47,757 nt of DNA from Bacteroides sp. GTDB taxonomy: Bacteria > Bacteroidota > Bacteroidia > Bacteroidales > Bacteroidaceae. The DNA lies in contig NZ_JASLER010000058.1 of NCBI RefSeq assembly GCF_030151085.1, positions 1 through 47,757 on the forward strand, in the 5' to 3' direction. Shown here piece after piece: positions 1 to 9,054 of the stretch (its first letter is position 1; every line of letters starts with the position of its first letter). The translations under genes and the position numbers were made by a program. A model generated the notes under the pieces. That model saw only the letters and a program-made list of their open reading frames with translations. It was not told the origin of the DNA and searched no databases.

Positions 1-1117
1 CACCTGATGAAGTGAAAACCAATTTAGTAGCTGCAATCATATCGGCATCATAAGCAGACCAACCATTATTGTAATCTTCAGGCTTAGAAAAATTATTCAT
101 CATTGATCCATCCAACGCAGCCCAATCGTACGGAGATTGTATAGACAATGCCCATGTCTTTGATTTGCTGGTTGTAATTACTTCATTAGCATCTCCGTCA
201 ATCTCCGGAACGGGATCTGGTTTATCGGCAGGTACGTAGCTATCGGCCCAGTCTTTAGAAACAAAGTTCCATACAAGCCACCAAGGATCTTCACCAGATA
301 CATCTTTACCGCCACGCATTACACCAACTTGCATGTGATTTTCATCCAACGCCACCAGTGTCAAACCTTTTGCCCAGTTCAATGTTTTAGAATCCCATCC
401 TTGGGTATGCATAATATTACTATCGGTAAATGTAATCGTATGATTATCTACATCGAGCATAAAAGTTCCGGTTTCATCTTTCACGGCTACAACATCGCCG
501 TTAGTATAGGTATTATGCACCTTTACATTTGCACCGCCATTCAAATCGAAGGTCATATAACTATCCCAAATGTTATTATCACCTGTATGACCTTTACCCG
601 GCAACCAACCCGAAGCTGGAATACCCCATCCCAAAGGACTGGCAGGATCAGAATAGTCCATTTCTCCCGTTGCATAACCATAATTACCATCGTCGTATAC
701 CCAAGTTTTAGATTTACCAACACCACCGGTCAAGAATGTCCAAAGATCGTTGTTTACAAACTCTGCACAGAAATCATCGATAGTAAATGTAGCGGGTTCG
801 CCATAAACCACTCCACCACGGGTCTCAACACCAAACTTCACCGTATAAGTTCCTTCAAAAGGAATCTTCAATATAACCTTCTTGTCTTGGCTGCGTCCTT
901 GCGGGTGTTCCCACAGAGGAGTATAGTTATTATTCAGTTTACTCTCCAAATAAATGATATTAGGATTCTCCGAATCATGGGTAATAGTATAGGCAATGCC
1001 TTCCACCAAATCATCGGCCGTTATATTCTTTCCTCCCAAATCGAAATCTTCGGGCGAACAAGCCGTGAACAACAGCATCACGCTTGCAATGAATGAATAG
1101 ATATATTTCAATTTCAT
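1..1117 (-). CDS. Surface lipoprotein, probable glycan-binding protein of a SusCD operon (partial, runs off the left edge)
   Basis: The gene reads leftward from an ATG at 1115-1117 and is open to the window edge, giving about 372 residues without a stop. The N-terminus is a lipoprotein signal (MKLKYIYSFIASVMLLFTAC), with the lipid-modified Cys at residue 20. The body is rich in Trp, Gly and Asp and contains the stretch LWTFLTGGVGKSKTWVYD. I associate this stretch with Bacteroides surface glycan-binding or PKD-like lipoproteins encoded just after SusD, but I cannot name a Pfam family with certainty. It lies 33 bp after the SusD stop, so the three genes form one operon. By position it should be the SusE/F-like surface glycan-binding partner that holds polysaccharide for the SusC transporter. 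The C-terminus, where binding domains usually sit, is outside the window. Confidence 0.8.
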   Translation of the reverse strand, partial: MKLKYIYSFIASVMLLFTACSPEDFDLGGKNITADDLVEGIAYTITHDSENPNIIYLESKLNNNYTPLWEHPQGRSQDKKVILKIPFEGTYTVKFGVETRGGVVYGEPATFTIDDFCAEFVNNDLWTFLTGGVGKSKTWVYDDGNYGYATGEMDYSDPASPLGWGIPASGWLPGKGHTGDNNIWDSYMTFDLNGGANVKVHNTYTNGDVVAVKDETGTFMLDVDNHTITFTDSNIMHTQGWDSKTLNWAKGLTLVALDENHMQVGVMRGGKDVSGEDPWWLVWNFVSKDWADSYVPADKPDPVPEIDGDANEVITTSKSKTWALSIQSPYDWAALDGSMMNNFSKPEDYNNGWSAYDADMIAATKLVFTSSG

Positions 1118-1150
1118 ATTCTTAGAATTATTAAGTTGTTATTACTCTAA

Positions 1151-2854
1151 TCACCAGCCTTCATTCTGCTTCAATACTTGATTGGAAAGCGTAATCTGGT
1201 TATATGGTATCTGAGACAAACCTTTAGTTGCCTTAATCTTTTCGGCCTGAATGGTTACTACATCAGAGGTATTTCCACTCAGCACATTGGTTGAACCGGC
1301 AATATGGTCAGCAGCGTAGTCAATACCCTGACGCAATAAATCCCAATAACGTTGTCCTTCGAAAGCAAACTCCAGCATACGCTCTTTCAAGATATTTTCT
1401 TTGGTTGCTTCCACTTCACCGAAGTTGGGCGATACGGTACCGTCAGCAGTATAAGCACGTCTGCGCACTTGGTTCAAATACTCTTTTGCATTCGGGCTAC
1501 CCAATTCGGCCGCCATCAACAGTACATCTGCATAACGCATCACTACGAAATCCTGGTATTGAGAGATTTGGAAATCACCTTCACCCAAACCGAGCACTGC
1601 ATTAACCTGCTTCCATTCACCAGTTTTTTCGTCTTGACGCCATTCGCCCATCGGAGTATACTTCTTTACAGTGTAGCCGGTGTATTCGCGTTGATCTTTC
1701 ACATGAGTTTTCACAAAATCCTGCACCTTAGTAATACCTTCGGTTTCAAGATCAATAATAGATGCTACCTTGCGGTTGTCTCCATTACCATAGGCGTTCA
1801 CTATTTTAGGATTGACGGTACAGGCTCCCCAGCCTTGTCCGTAAGGAGCGGAAGTAATGCCACGAACTCCCATCATCACCAACCAACGGTTGCCATCGGA
1901 GTCACCGTTATAGTTCTGTGTATAGTTGAATTTCTGTGCCAATACGGTCTCTTTATTACCGTCGCCGGCATAAGTATTGGTTTGCACATACTTGTTACCA
2001 TCTTTTGCCCATGAGGATGAAGCTGCCGGCCAAAGGTTCTTGAAATTGTCTACCAAGCCATAACCTTTAGATTCGGCCACGCTAATAAAATCTTCAAGAC
2101 CTTGCAATACTTCTGCTTTGGTTACGTTAGCAGGCTCTTTGCCGTAATATCCGGTATAGAACAAATATACACGTGCCAGCAAGGCTTTAGCGGCATAAGC
2201 TGTGATATGTCCGTCGTTTGTTGCCGCATCCGATTTCGGATATGTGTCTACAGGAATATTTGTAGCTGCATACTTCAAATCTTCAAAGATAACATTGTAC
2301 ACCTCGTCCGGAGTGGCTTGCGCACGGTTCTCATTTACAGGTTCAGTGAAAAGAGGAATATTACCCCACAAGCGTACCATATCAAAATAGCATAATGCAC
2401 GAAGGGCACGACACTCGCCCATATAAGTTCCTTGGGTTTCGGTGCTGTTCCAAACAATTTGTTCTTCGTGTGTAATCAACTCATTGCAACGATAGATAGC
2501 AGCATAATAGCTTTTCCAATCTGTTTCAAACATATTCAAGTCGGCAGAAGACTGAGCTATATCAAAGCGGTCAATCGCTTGATAATTACGTGCATCAGCA
2601 GTACCAACGCCACCAAAGCACTCATCAGCCATCATCTCGGAAGCAATATAAAAGCCCACACCACCATTCGAAGTGGTGCATTGCCAACCATCATAACATC
2701 CCAACAAAGCCCGATAAGCATCACTTTCCGTCTTGTAGAAGTTACCGGTAGAAGATTCTGTTTTGGACTCCACATCCAAAAAGCTTTCGGAGCAGGCAGT
2801 AAGTCCGAGACCTGCAAATCCTAATGCCAATATGTTTATTTTAAACTTATTCAT
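1151..2854 (-). CDS. SusD/RagB-family outer-membrane lipoprotein
   Basis: This 567-residue protein is a normal length for SusD. A lipoprotein signal ends in GLGLTAC with Cys at residue 21, followed by SESFLDVESKTE, the typical SusD start. The TPR-bearing core is recognisable (ALRALCYFDMVRLWGNIPL, DEVYNVIFEDLKYA, AYAAKALLARVYLF). So is the C-terminal SusD signature (ERMLEFAFEGQRYWDLLRQG). SusD proteins cap the SusC channel on the cell surface and deliver oligosaccharides to it. The gene starts 17 bp after the SusC stop, so the two are co-transcribed and probably translationally linked. The glycan cannot be told from sequence. The unusual GCTVNP/NGDNRKVAS region simply reflects family divergence. 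Confidence 0.97.
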   Translation of the reverse strand: MNKFKINILALGFAGLGLTACSESFLDVESKTESSTGNFYKTESDAYRALLGCYDGWQCTTSNGGVGFYIASEMMADECFGGVGTADARNYQAIDRFDIAQSSADLNMFETDWKSYYAAIYRCNELITHEEQIVWNSTETQGTYMGECRALRALCYFDMVRLWGNIPLFTEPVNENRAQATPDEVYNVIFEDLKYAATNIPVDTYPKSDAATNDGHITAYAAKALLARVYLFYTGYYGKEPANVTKAEVLQGLEDFISVAESKGYGLVDNFKNLWPAASSSWAKDGNKYVQTNTYAGDGNKETVLAQKFNYTQNYNGDSDGNRWLVMMGVRGITSAPYGQGWGACTVNPKIVNAYGNGDNRKVASIIDLETEGITKVQDFVKTHVKDQREYTGYTVKKYTPMGEWRQDEKTGEWKQVNAVLGLGEGDFQISQYQDFVVMRYADVLLMAAELGSPNAKEYLNQVRRRAYTADGTVSPNFGEVEATKENILKERMLEFAFEGQRYWDLLRQGIDYAADHIAGSTNVLSGNTSDVVTIQAEKIKATKGLSQIPYNQITLSNQVLKQNEGW

Positions 2855-2871
2855 ACTTATATGTTTTAGAA

Positions 2872-5800
2872 TTAGAACTTAAGATTTACACCCACAAGAA
2901 TAGTACGTGGACGAGGATAGTAGCCCAAGTCAATGCCCGATACCCAGCCATTGTCTTCGGTACCATATCCTATTTCAGGGTCCATGCCATCGTACTTGGT
3001 AAATGTAAAGGCATTTTGTACTTGCGCATACAAACGAGCCTGGCTGATAGCTTTGCACTTAATCAACTTAGCAAAGTCGTATCCGATTGTGATGTTGCTG
3101 ATACGCAAGAAATCACCATCGTGTACATAAAGGTCAGAGAATTGCCAGTTAATATTAGTATCTGTAACACGCGGCATACGATTGGATGTACCTTCACCGG
3201 TCCAACGATCAAGAATAGCAGTTGTATAGTTAGAAACTTTATTAGTATGGTTGCGGTAAGACTGAACAATCTTATTTCCGACAGAGCCGTTGGCAACAAG
3301 AGAGAAATCAAAATTCTTATAGCTGAAACCTAAGTTGAAACCATAAGTAAAATCAGGCATGCCGCTTCCTAGATCGACTTTATCTTTATCGTCGATTATA
3401 CCATCGTTATTTTGGTCTACGAAGATAACATCACCAGGTTGCGGATTTGATTGCAGAATACCATGTTTACCGTCAGTATTCCAATTTGCAATCTGTTCTT
3501 TGTTTTGGAAGATTCCTTGTGTCTGATACCCCCAAAAATAACCAATAGTATGTCCGTTCTGTGCACGATAAAACTCAGGAGTATTGTCATACAACTGGTT
3601 GGTTGAACCATGTATAATTCCATCTTCAGTAGGAATGTTTCCAACTTCATTTTTATTGTAAGCACCATTCAAACCTATATTATAGTTGAAATCCTTACCG
3701 ATATTATCATTCCAAGATAAAGCAAGCTCCAAACCGGTATTCTTTACATCACCTCCGTTTATGTATGGACCACCCGTTCCTGCTGTAGCCAAAATAGGAG
3801 CTTGAACCAACCAGTCTTTTGTTTTCTTCACATAGAAATCAGCATTCAAACCCAAACGGCTATTCAGGAAACGAGCGTCAAGACCAATGTTAGTTTGCTC
3901 GGATGTTTCCCACTTAATCTTTTCATTAGCCAAGCGGCTAGGATATGCACCCCAGAAACCGGATTGTGCTAATGCCCCGTATTGTGTACCAAAAATATAA
4001 TAGGTATGATCGGATTTAATAGGAGCTGTATATTGATAATTGGATATATTCTGATTACCTACTTGTCCCCAGCTAGCACGTATTTTTAGGAAATCGAGCC
4101 AACTTTGTGTACTTTCCATAAACTTTTCATTAGAAATAGTCCAACCAGCCGATACTGAAGGGAAGTAGCCATAACGATTGCCACGGGCAAACTTGGAAGA
4201 ACCATCTGCGCGCAACGTAGCATTAATCATATAAGTTTCTTTCCAGTTCCAGCCAATACGACCGAAGTAAGATACACTACGTGACTGGTCATGAGGTTTG
4301 CCTTCTGCCTTCATGCCGTCGTCCTGACTGGTAGCTGTGCCATTGTCTACCCAAGCATGATCCCAATCGTCGAAACCTTCTTTCAAGCTACCATTCTGTG
4401 CACCAACATACGAGCCTGCATAACGGTAAGATTCCATACCAATCAATGCATTGAAAGAATGGTCTTTAATGGTCCAGTCATACGAAGCTGTATTCGTCCA
4501 TGTCATCCCCAGGCTGGTATTCATATTCTGCGAGACCTTTGTACGGGTAGTGTTGTACGAATAAATAGAGAATTGATACATCGGAGTGAAGCTACGATAT
4601 TCTGATGAACCATAAACCGCACCAAATACAGTTCTAATCTTCAAGTTCTTGATAGGTTGAAGTTCAGCATAAATATTACCGGCAAATGTAGCATTCTTAT
4701 TTTCATTATTTGTATTTGTCATCATTGCACCATAAGGATTACCATCTGCATTGTACCAATCAGAATTGCTGGTATCGTTATAAGGACTACCACTGTAACC
4801 ATTATCGCTGTAGATAGGAGATAAAGGAGAAGTACCGAATGCACCGCGCAGTGTATTATTATACTGATTGCCTACATTGACTCCATTATTCTGCTTATAT
4901 ACAAAACTTACTTGCTCGCCAATCTTCAAAAGATTACCCAATAACTTGTGGTCTGAATTAATACGGAAGTTATAACGTGAATAGTTAGATATATCTTTTC
5001 CGCCTACTACACCTTCCTGATTCAAATATCCTAAAGAAAGAGCATAAGTAGAGGTTGCCGAACCACCGGTAACACCTAATGTATAGCTTTCAGTAGTAGC
5101 ATCATCCTTAAACATAGCATCTACCCAGTCTGTATCTATCAAACTACCGTCTGTATTATAAATACTTTTGTATGAATCCCAGTTATAAGCGGCATTACCA
5201 GAATTCAATGCCTGCTCGTCCATAATTACTTTATATTGCTCAGCATTCAGCATATTTGCTTTGCGGGCAACATTTTGTACACCATAATAGGCATCAAATG
5301 AAATCATCGCTTTACCTTCCTTACCTTGTTTGGTAGTAATCAATACCACTCCATTGGCAGCCTGTGCACCATAGATGGCAGCAGAAGCAGCATCTTTGAG
5401 TACGTCAATGCTTTCAATGTCGGCGGGATTCAAAGTAGAGATATCCCCACCCACACCATCAATCAAATAAAGAGGACCAGACTTACCTACCGTACCCAAA
5501 CCACGGATGGTCACCTTCATGTCTGCGCCCGGCTGACCGGAAGTAGAAGCAATGTTGACACCCGGTGTCTGTCCTTGCATTGCTTGCAAAGGATTCGTAG
5601 TGTTCAGTTTGGCAATATTTTCACCTTTCACCTGAACAGTAGCGCCAGTTACCAGTTTCTTCTTCTGAACACCGTAACCCACTACTACTACTTCATCCAA
5701 CATCTCTGTATCTTCTTTCAAAGAAACATTGATAACAGAAGAAGCACCTACTTTAATTTCTTGAGTTGTGTAACCGATATAAGAGAATATCAGCGTTTGC

Positions 5801-6042
5801 CCTGATTGGGCACTTACAGAATACCGACCATCCATGTCGGTGATACCACCTGTAGAAGTTTCTTTCACCTGGACACTGACACCAATCAATGGCTCATTGT
5901 CTGTACCAGATTTCACAACTCCCGTAATGGTTTTGTTTTGAGAAGGGTTAGCCCAAAGACTAACAGGTACCAGCATTAGCAGTACCAATGCAACACGGCA
6001 TAAATGCAGATTTATGCACTTTTCCAAGAATGTTTTTCTCAT
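2872..6042 (-). CDS. SusC/RagA-family TonB-dependent outer-membrane transporter
   Basis: I place the start at the ATG at 6040-6042 (MRKTFLEKC..., 1056 aa). The reading frame is open for 30 more codons upstream, but those do not look like a signal peptide, whereas the chosen start leads straight into one (LVLLMLVPVSLWA). The order is signal peptide, a carboxypeptidase-regulatory-like domain (about 39-120, KTITGVVKSGTDNEPLIGVS), the TonB-box region DEVVVVGYGVQKKK, a plug domain (ADIESIDVLKDAASAAIYGA, ANGVVLITTKQG) and a 22-strand barrel ending in the aromatic VGVNLKF. It has no N-terminal STN signalling domain, so it is not the classical transducer type that feeds an anti-sigma factor. It imports oligosaccharides using TonB energy together with the SusD lipoprotein encoded next. 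Confidence 0.97.
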   Translation of the reverse strand: MRKTFLEKCINLHLCRVALVLLMLVPVSLWANPSQNKTITGVVKSGTDNEPLIGVSVQVKETSTGGITDMDGRYSVSAQSGQTLIFSYIGYTTQEIKVGASSVINVSLKEDTEMLDEVVVVGYGVQKKKLVTGATVQVKGENIAKLNTTNPLQAMQGQTPGVNIASTSGQPGADMKVTIRGLGTVGKSGPLYLIDGVGGDISTLNPADIESIDVLKDAASAAIYGAQAANGVVLITTKQGKEGKAMISFDAYYGVQNVARKANMLNAEQYKVIMDEQALNSGNAAYNWDSYKSIYNTDGSLIDTDWVDAMFKDDATTESYTLGVTGGSATSTYALSLGYLNQEGVVGGKDISNYSRYNFRINSDHKLLGNLLKIGEQVSFVYKQNNGVNVGNQYNNTLRGAFGTSPLSPIYSDNGYSGSPYNDTSNSDWYNADGNPYGAMMTNTNNENKNATFAGNIYAELQPIKNLKIRTVFGAVYGSSEYRSFTPMYQFSIYSYNTTRTKVSQNMNTSLGMTWTNTASYDWTIKDHSFNALIGMESYRYAGSYVGAQNGSLKEGFDDWDHAWVDNGTATSQDDGMKAEGKPHDQSRSVSYFGRIGWNWKETYMINATLRADGSSKFARGNRYGYFPSVSAGWTISNEKFMESTQSWLDFLKIRASWGQVGNQNISNYQYTAPIKSDHTYYIFGTQYGALAQSGFWGAYPSRLANEKIKWETSEQTNIGLDARFLNSRLGLNADFYVKKTKDWLVQAPILATAGTGGPYINGGDVKNTGLELALSWNDNIGKDFNYNIGLNGAYNKNEVGNIPTEDGIIHGSTNQLYDNTPEFYRAQNGHTIGYFWGYQTQGIFQNKEQIANWNTDGKHGILQSNPQPGDVIFVDQNNDGIIDDKDKVDLGSGMPDFTYGFNLGFSYKNFDFSLVANGSVGNKIVQSYRNHTNKVSNYTTAILDRWTGEGTSNRMPRVTDTNINWQFSDLYVHDGDFLRISNITIGYDFAKLIKCKAISQARLYAQVQNAFTFTKYDGMDPEIGYGTEDNGWVSGIDLGYYPRPRTILVGVNLKF

Positions 6043-6362
6043 TGTACATTGTTTAATGGTTAATATCAAAGATTTTATTGCTTGCTTTTCGTATGCAAAA
6101 GAAATCCGATGCAAATGTATGAATGAACACAAGAAGAAAACTGAGAAATTGTTATTTATAGGATACAGATTGGTTAAGACAACCCTCTAAAATGTTACTA
6201 ACAAAGGTACAATTTGTTTCCACCCCTATCATAATGCCTTCAAAGAGGGGTAAGCGGCTTAAACCATAGACCTTACATATCAGTCTCAGCATTATTACTT
6301 TTAAAATGTTAAAAGGAGAAAAGCGATGCAGTCTTATTCTATTTTACGCATCTTATTAAAAT
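6043..6362. promoter_or_regulatory. Divergent promoter region between SusC operon and sigma-barrel fusion gene
   Basis: This 320-bp gap separates two divergent genes and should hold both promoters. On the minus strand a Bacteroides -7 box (TAnnTTTG) occurs as TACATTTG at 6112-6119, about 70 bp before the SusC start. A second match, TACCTTTG, is at 6202-6209. Neither has a good -33 TTG, which fits an activator-dependent promoter or an alternative sigma factor. A short inverted repeat (ACCCCT near 6223, AGGGGT near 6246) could form a weak hairpin. I see no clear TAnnTTTG box for the plus-strand gene. The GGTTTGC repeat motif found upstream of the main locus is absent here, so this operon is probably under other control. 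Confidence 0.45.
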
Positions 6363-6370
6363 ATGGATAA
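6326..6370 (+). CDS. Possible 14-residue leader peptide overlapping the sigma-barrel gene
   Basis: An AGGAG sequence at 6314-6318 lies seven bases before an ATG at 6326, which opens a 14-codon frame (MQSYSILRILLKYG). The stop (6368-6370) overlaps the first codons of the sigma-barrel gene, whose ATG at 6363 has no comparable ribosome binding site of its own. This arrangement would couple translation of the long protein to the leader. Strong Shine-Dalgarno sites are not required in Bacteroides, so the ORF may be accidental. The alternative is that the AGGAG plays no part and initiation at 6363 is direct. Confidence 0.35.
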   Translation: MQSYSILRILLKYG

Positions 6371-8006
6371 GAAAGATTTTGTAGAATTATGTCAGAAAGG
6401 AGATGAGCAAGCTTTAAACTTGCTCTACAAAACATATTCAGGAAAGATGATGAGAATATGCCTTTGCTATGTATCTGAAAGACAAATTGCACAAGATCTG
6501 CTTCACGATGGTTTCATTGTCATTTTCACTTCCATTGGTTCTTTGCGCAATCCAGAAAGACTGGAAAATTGGATGGGAGTCATAATGAAGAACATTGCAC
6601 TCCGTTATCTCAACCAGAATAATTCATTCCACACGATCCCCCTATCAGAAATATCCGAAGAGGATGAACCGCTAGAAAGTCCCTTTAAAACCGATTCCGT
6701 ATCATACGATCAAATGATGGAATTAGTAGAATGTCTACCTGAAGGCTACTCGAAAGTATTCAAATTAGCAGTACTCGAAGGTTTACCTCATAAAGAAATA
6801 GGAAAACTATTAAATATTGCTCCCCACTCATCGTCTTCACAACTATACCGTGCAAAAGCAATGCTGAAAAAGCTGCTTCTCAATTACCGGTTAATTCTTA
6901 TCTTGCTATTGTTATTACTAATTCCATTGTTTTATAGTCCTACTTATTGGAAAAAGAAACAAAGTTATTCTTCGAAGATAGTATTACCCAGCTTAAAAAA
7001 AGAAAAGAAACAAGCAAACATACTGGCAAATTCCCACCAACCTGATTTTTTTTGCCCAAAAGATGTACACCTGCAACTACCAGCTCTAACCATCGCTCCA
7101 CTACCAGTGTATACTGAGAAAGCTCCGTCTACCCTAGTCATGAAAGATGTTACAGCAAGTATACCTTCTGTTACCAAACAGGCTTATATTTCCGAATCAC
7201 CAGAAGTTACCCTCTCCGACTCTCACCCGGCAGAGAGATTCATCTTCACACATCGAAACAAGAAAACAATGAAGTGGAAGCTTATATTGGCTGGATCAGT
7301 AGGTCCTCAACTGGCTCAGAGCTTATTCAAACTTATTGCCACTCCACATTCTGATAGTGGAATAGGTTCCGATTTACCTCAACAAGTTAGCACATGGGAA
7401 GATTATTACAATTATCTCAATACCCGCTATCAGGAAGGTACTCTGGGAGACTCAATTGCATTAATGGAAATCGCCAAAAACAACAAGGGACAAATTGTAG
7501 AACAACAACACCATGATGCACCTATCACCATCGGACTCTCAGTAAACAAAAAGCTTAATGAACGTTGGAGCCTGGAAACAGGATTGCAATATACCCTCCT
7601 GAAATCGGAATTCACCACAGGCAATGAATACCGCATTCAAGAAACACAAAAGATTCATTATGTAGATATTCCACTACGTATTTCTTATCGTTTAGGAAGT
7701 TATCGAAAGTTTTCACTCTACTCTACAGCTGGTGTACAAGTGGGTATTCCACTAAAAGGAACTCTTCGTACTGACCATATAACAGATAGTATACCGATGA
7801 ACATAAGCAAACAGTCGTTGAAAGTACCTTTGCAATGGTCCATCAATGCAAGTATGGGCATACAATATAATTTCACATCCCATACCAGCTTTTATATAGA
7901 ACCAACGATCAATTATTATATCCCCGACGGAAGTGAATTACGTACCATTCGCAAGGAACATCCAGTAACACTGACCATTCCGGTTGGAGTACGTTTCAGT
8001 TGGTAA
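6363..8006 (+). CDS. ECF-type sigma factor fused through a transmembrane helix to an outer-membrane beta-barrel domain
   Basis: One uninterrupted frame of 547 residues joins two normally separate proteins. Residues 1-172 are an ECF sigma factor. Region 2 includes AQDLLHDGFIVIF (43-55). Region 4 runs LPEGYSKVFKLAVLEGLPHKEIGKLL then SSSQLYRAKAMLKKLL (125-172). Residues 174-191 are one hydrophobic helix of Leu/Ile repeats. Residues 197-300 are a basic then Pro/Ser/Thr-rich linker, long enough for a periplasmic span. Residues 303-547 look like an eight-strand porin-like barrel with alternating amphipathic strands (LETGLQYTLLKSEF, IHYVDIPLRISYRL, SLYSTAGVQVGIP) and end in VGVRFSW, whose terminal aromatic is what the BAM machinery recognises. 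The predicted topology is cytoplasmic sigma, inner-membrane anchor and outer-membrane barrel. Its divergent placement suggests it governs the SusCD operon at 6042. Length and frame argue against an assembly artefact. Confidence 0.85.
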   Translation: MDKKDFVELCQKGDEQALNLLYKTYSGKMMRICLCYVSERQIAQDLLHDGFIVIFTSIGSLRNPERLENWMGVIMKNIALRYLNQNNSFHTIPLSEISEEDEPLESPFKTDSVSYDQMMELVECLPEGYSKVFKLAVLEGLPHKEIGKLLNIAPHSSSSQLYRAKAMLKKLLLNYRLILILLLLLLIPLFYSPTYWKKKQSYSSKIVLPSLKKEKKQANILANSHQPDFFCPKDVHLQLPALTIAPLPVYTEKAPSTLVMKDVTASIPSVTKQAYISESPEVTLSDSHPAERFIFTHRNKKTMKWKLILAGSVGPQLAQSLFKLIATPHSDSGIGSDLPQQVSTWEDYYNYLNTRYQEGTLGDSIALMEIAKNNKGQIVEQQHHDAPITIGLSVNKKLNERWSLETGLQYTLLKSEFTTGNEYRIQETQKIHYVDIPLRISYRLGSYRKFSLYSTAGVQVGIPLKGTLRTDHITDSIPMNISKQSLKVPLQWSINASMGIQYNFTSHTSFYIEPTINYYIPDGSELRTIRKEHPVTLTIPVGVRFSW

Positions 8007-8088
8007 AGTATAAATCCACTCTAGCCATGCAGTCTTCCATCTAAAAGATTATCCTATTAATAGATAATAATAAAATGGGAAAAGAAAA

Positions 8089-9033
8089 ATGCTGAATAGG
8101 ATTTTTCAGATAGACTATCTAAAGTGTGTATTTATCATTCTTATGATCATCTTTCATCTAGCATACATCGGTGACAAATACCCTTATGTAAAACAAATCG
8201 TTTATACGTTTCACATGCCAGCCTTTCTAATCATCTCAGGTTATCTGGCTAACATTAAAAAAGAACAGTTTATTATTTCAATAGTATGGCTTTTCATTCC
8301 TTACGCAATAATGGAAACAGGCTATGTCTTTATGTCAGCAATATTACCGGTACGTGAAAAAGTAGAAAATATCTCTATATCACTCTTATTAAATAAGGTA
8401 TTTGTATCTCCGATGGGGCCTTATTGGTATTTACACACTTTAATTATTGGCTATTCTATTTATTATGTAACAGAAAAAATCCACTCCCGAATGAATGAGA
8501 TTTCTTTCTTCATTTTATTAGGAATCAACTTCTGGCTACTATCCTATTGGCTCAATCTTATTTCAATGGCTAATGCCATCTATTTTATGATAGGGATTAT
8601 TATCAGGCAATGCAAACAAAATTTTCTTTCAGTGTTCCAACCTTCTTTTTCAAGTATATTCCCACTCCTCATATTATGCTATTATCCCATGAACTTAAAT
8701 AGATTTACTTTAGCAGGAATCATCATTACCTATCTTTCAATAAGCTTCTCTCTTGAAGTATACCGATATATACCCGGTAAAATAAAAAACATTTTGCATT
8801 TTATAGGAGAGAATACTTTATCTATATTATTATTCTCCCCTATATTTACTATAACATCTAAAGTTTTAATACCTATATTTTCTTTTGATCCATCCGGTTT
8901 ATGCTTTATATGCATATCAATAGCCCTTGTTATCAGTGGAAGTTTATTTATTGCATGGTGTATGGATAAGATTAACTTATCCTATTGGTTTTGTGGCAAA
9001 AAGAGTTTATTAAACTATAGATTAGCGACTTAA
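8089..9033 (+). CDS. Membrane O-acyltransferase, acyltransferase-3 family (fucose 4-O-acetylase-like)
   Basis: This 314-residue protein is hydrophobic throughout with about ten membrane segments. The start RIFQIDYLKCVFIILMIIFH followed by FHMPAFLIISGYL is the signature of the acyltransferase-3 family (COG3594-like), with the conserved His in the first helix and the FxMPxFfxiSGY motif. Members transfer acetyl or other acyl groups to sugars in surface polysaccharides at the inner membrane. It begins 82 bp after the sigma-barrel gene on the same strand, so it may be co-transcribed. A link in function is not evident. It converges on the DUF5703 gene ending at 9055. Composition is more AT-rich than the PUL genes, consistent with a cell-envelope or horizontally acquired gene. 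Confidence 0.85.
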   Translation: MLNRIFQIDYLKCVFIILMIIFHLAYIGDKYPYVKQIVYTFHMPAFLIISGYLANIKKEQFIISIVWLFIPYAIMETGYVFMSAILPVREKVENISISLLLNKVFVSPMGPYWYLHTLIIGYSIYYVTEKIHSRMNEISFFILLGINFWLLSYWLNLISMANAIYFMIGIIIRQCKQNFLSVFQPSFSSIFPLLILCYYPMNLNRFTLAGIIITYLSISFSLEVYRYIPGKIKNILHFIGENTLSILLFSPIFTITSKVLIPIFSFDPSGLCFICISIALVISGSLFIAWCMDKINLSYWFCGKKSLLNYRLAT

Positions 9034-9054
9034 AATAGAGTCGAATTATACCTA

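Noticed and set aside
329..1096. Plus-strand 255-aa open frame
   Set aside because: It lies wholly opposite the left surface lipoprotein gene, whose frame has a signal peptide and coherent domains; the plus-strand product has no recognisable features.
5326..5805. 159-aa plus-strand frame
   Set aside because: It is antisense to the plug region of SusC, where codon structure is clearly set by the minus-strand gene.
6047..6132. Longer SusC start at 6132
   Set aside because: The extra 30 residues are not a signal peptide and cover the promoter-like box at 6112-6119; the ATG at 6042 leads into a proper signal peptide.
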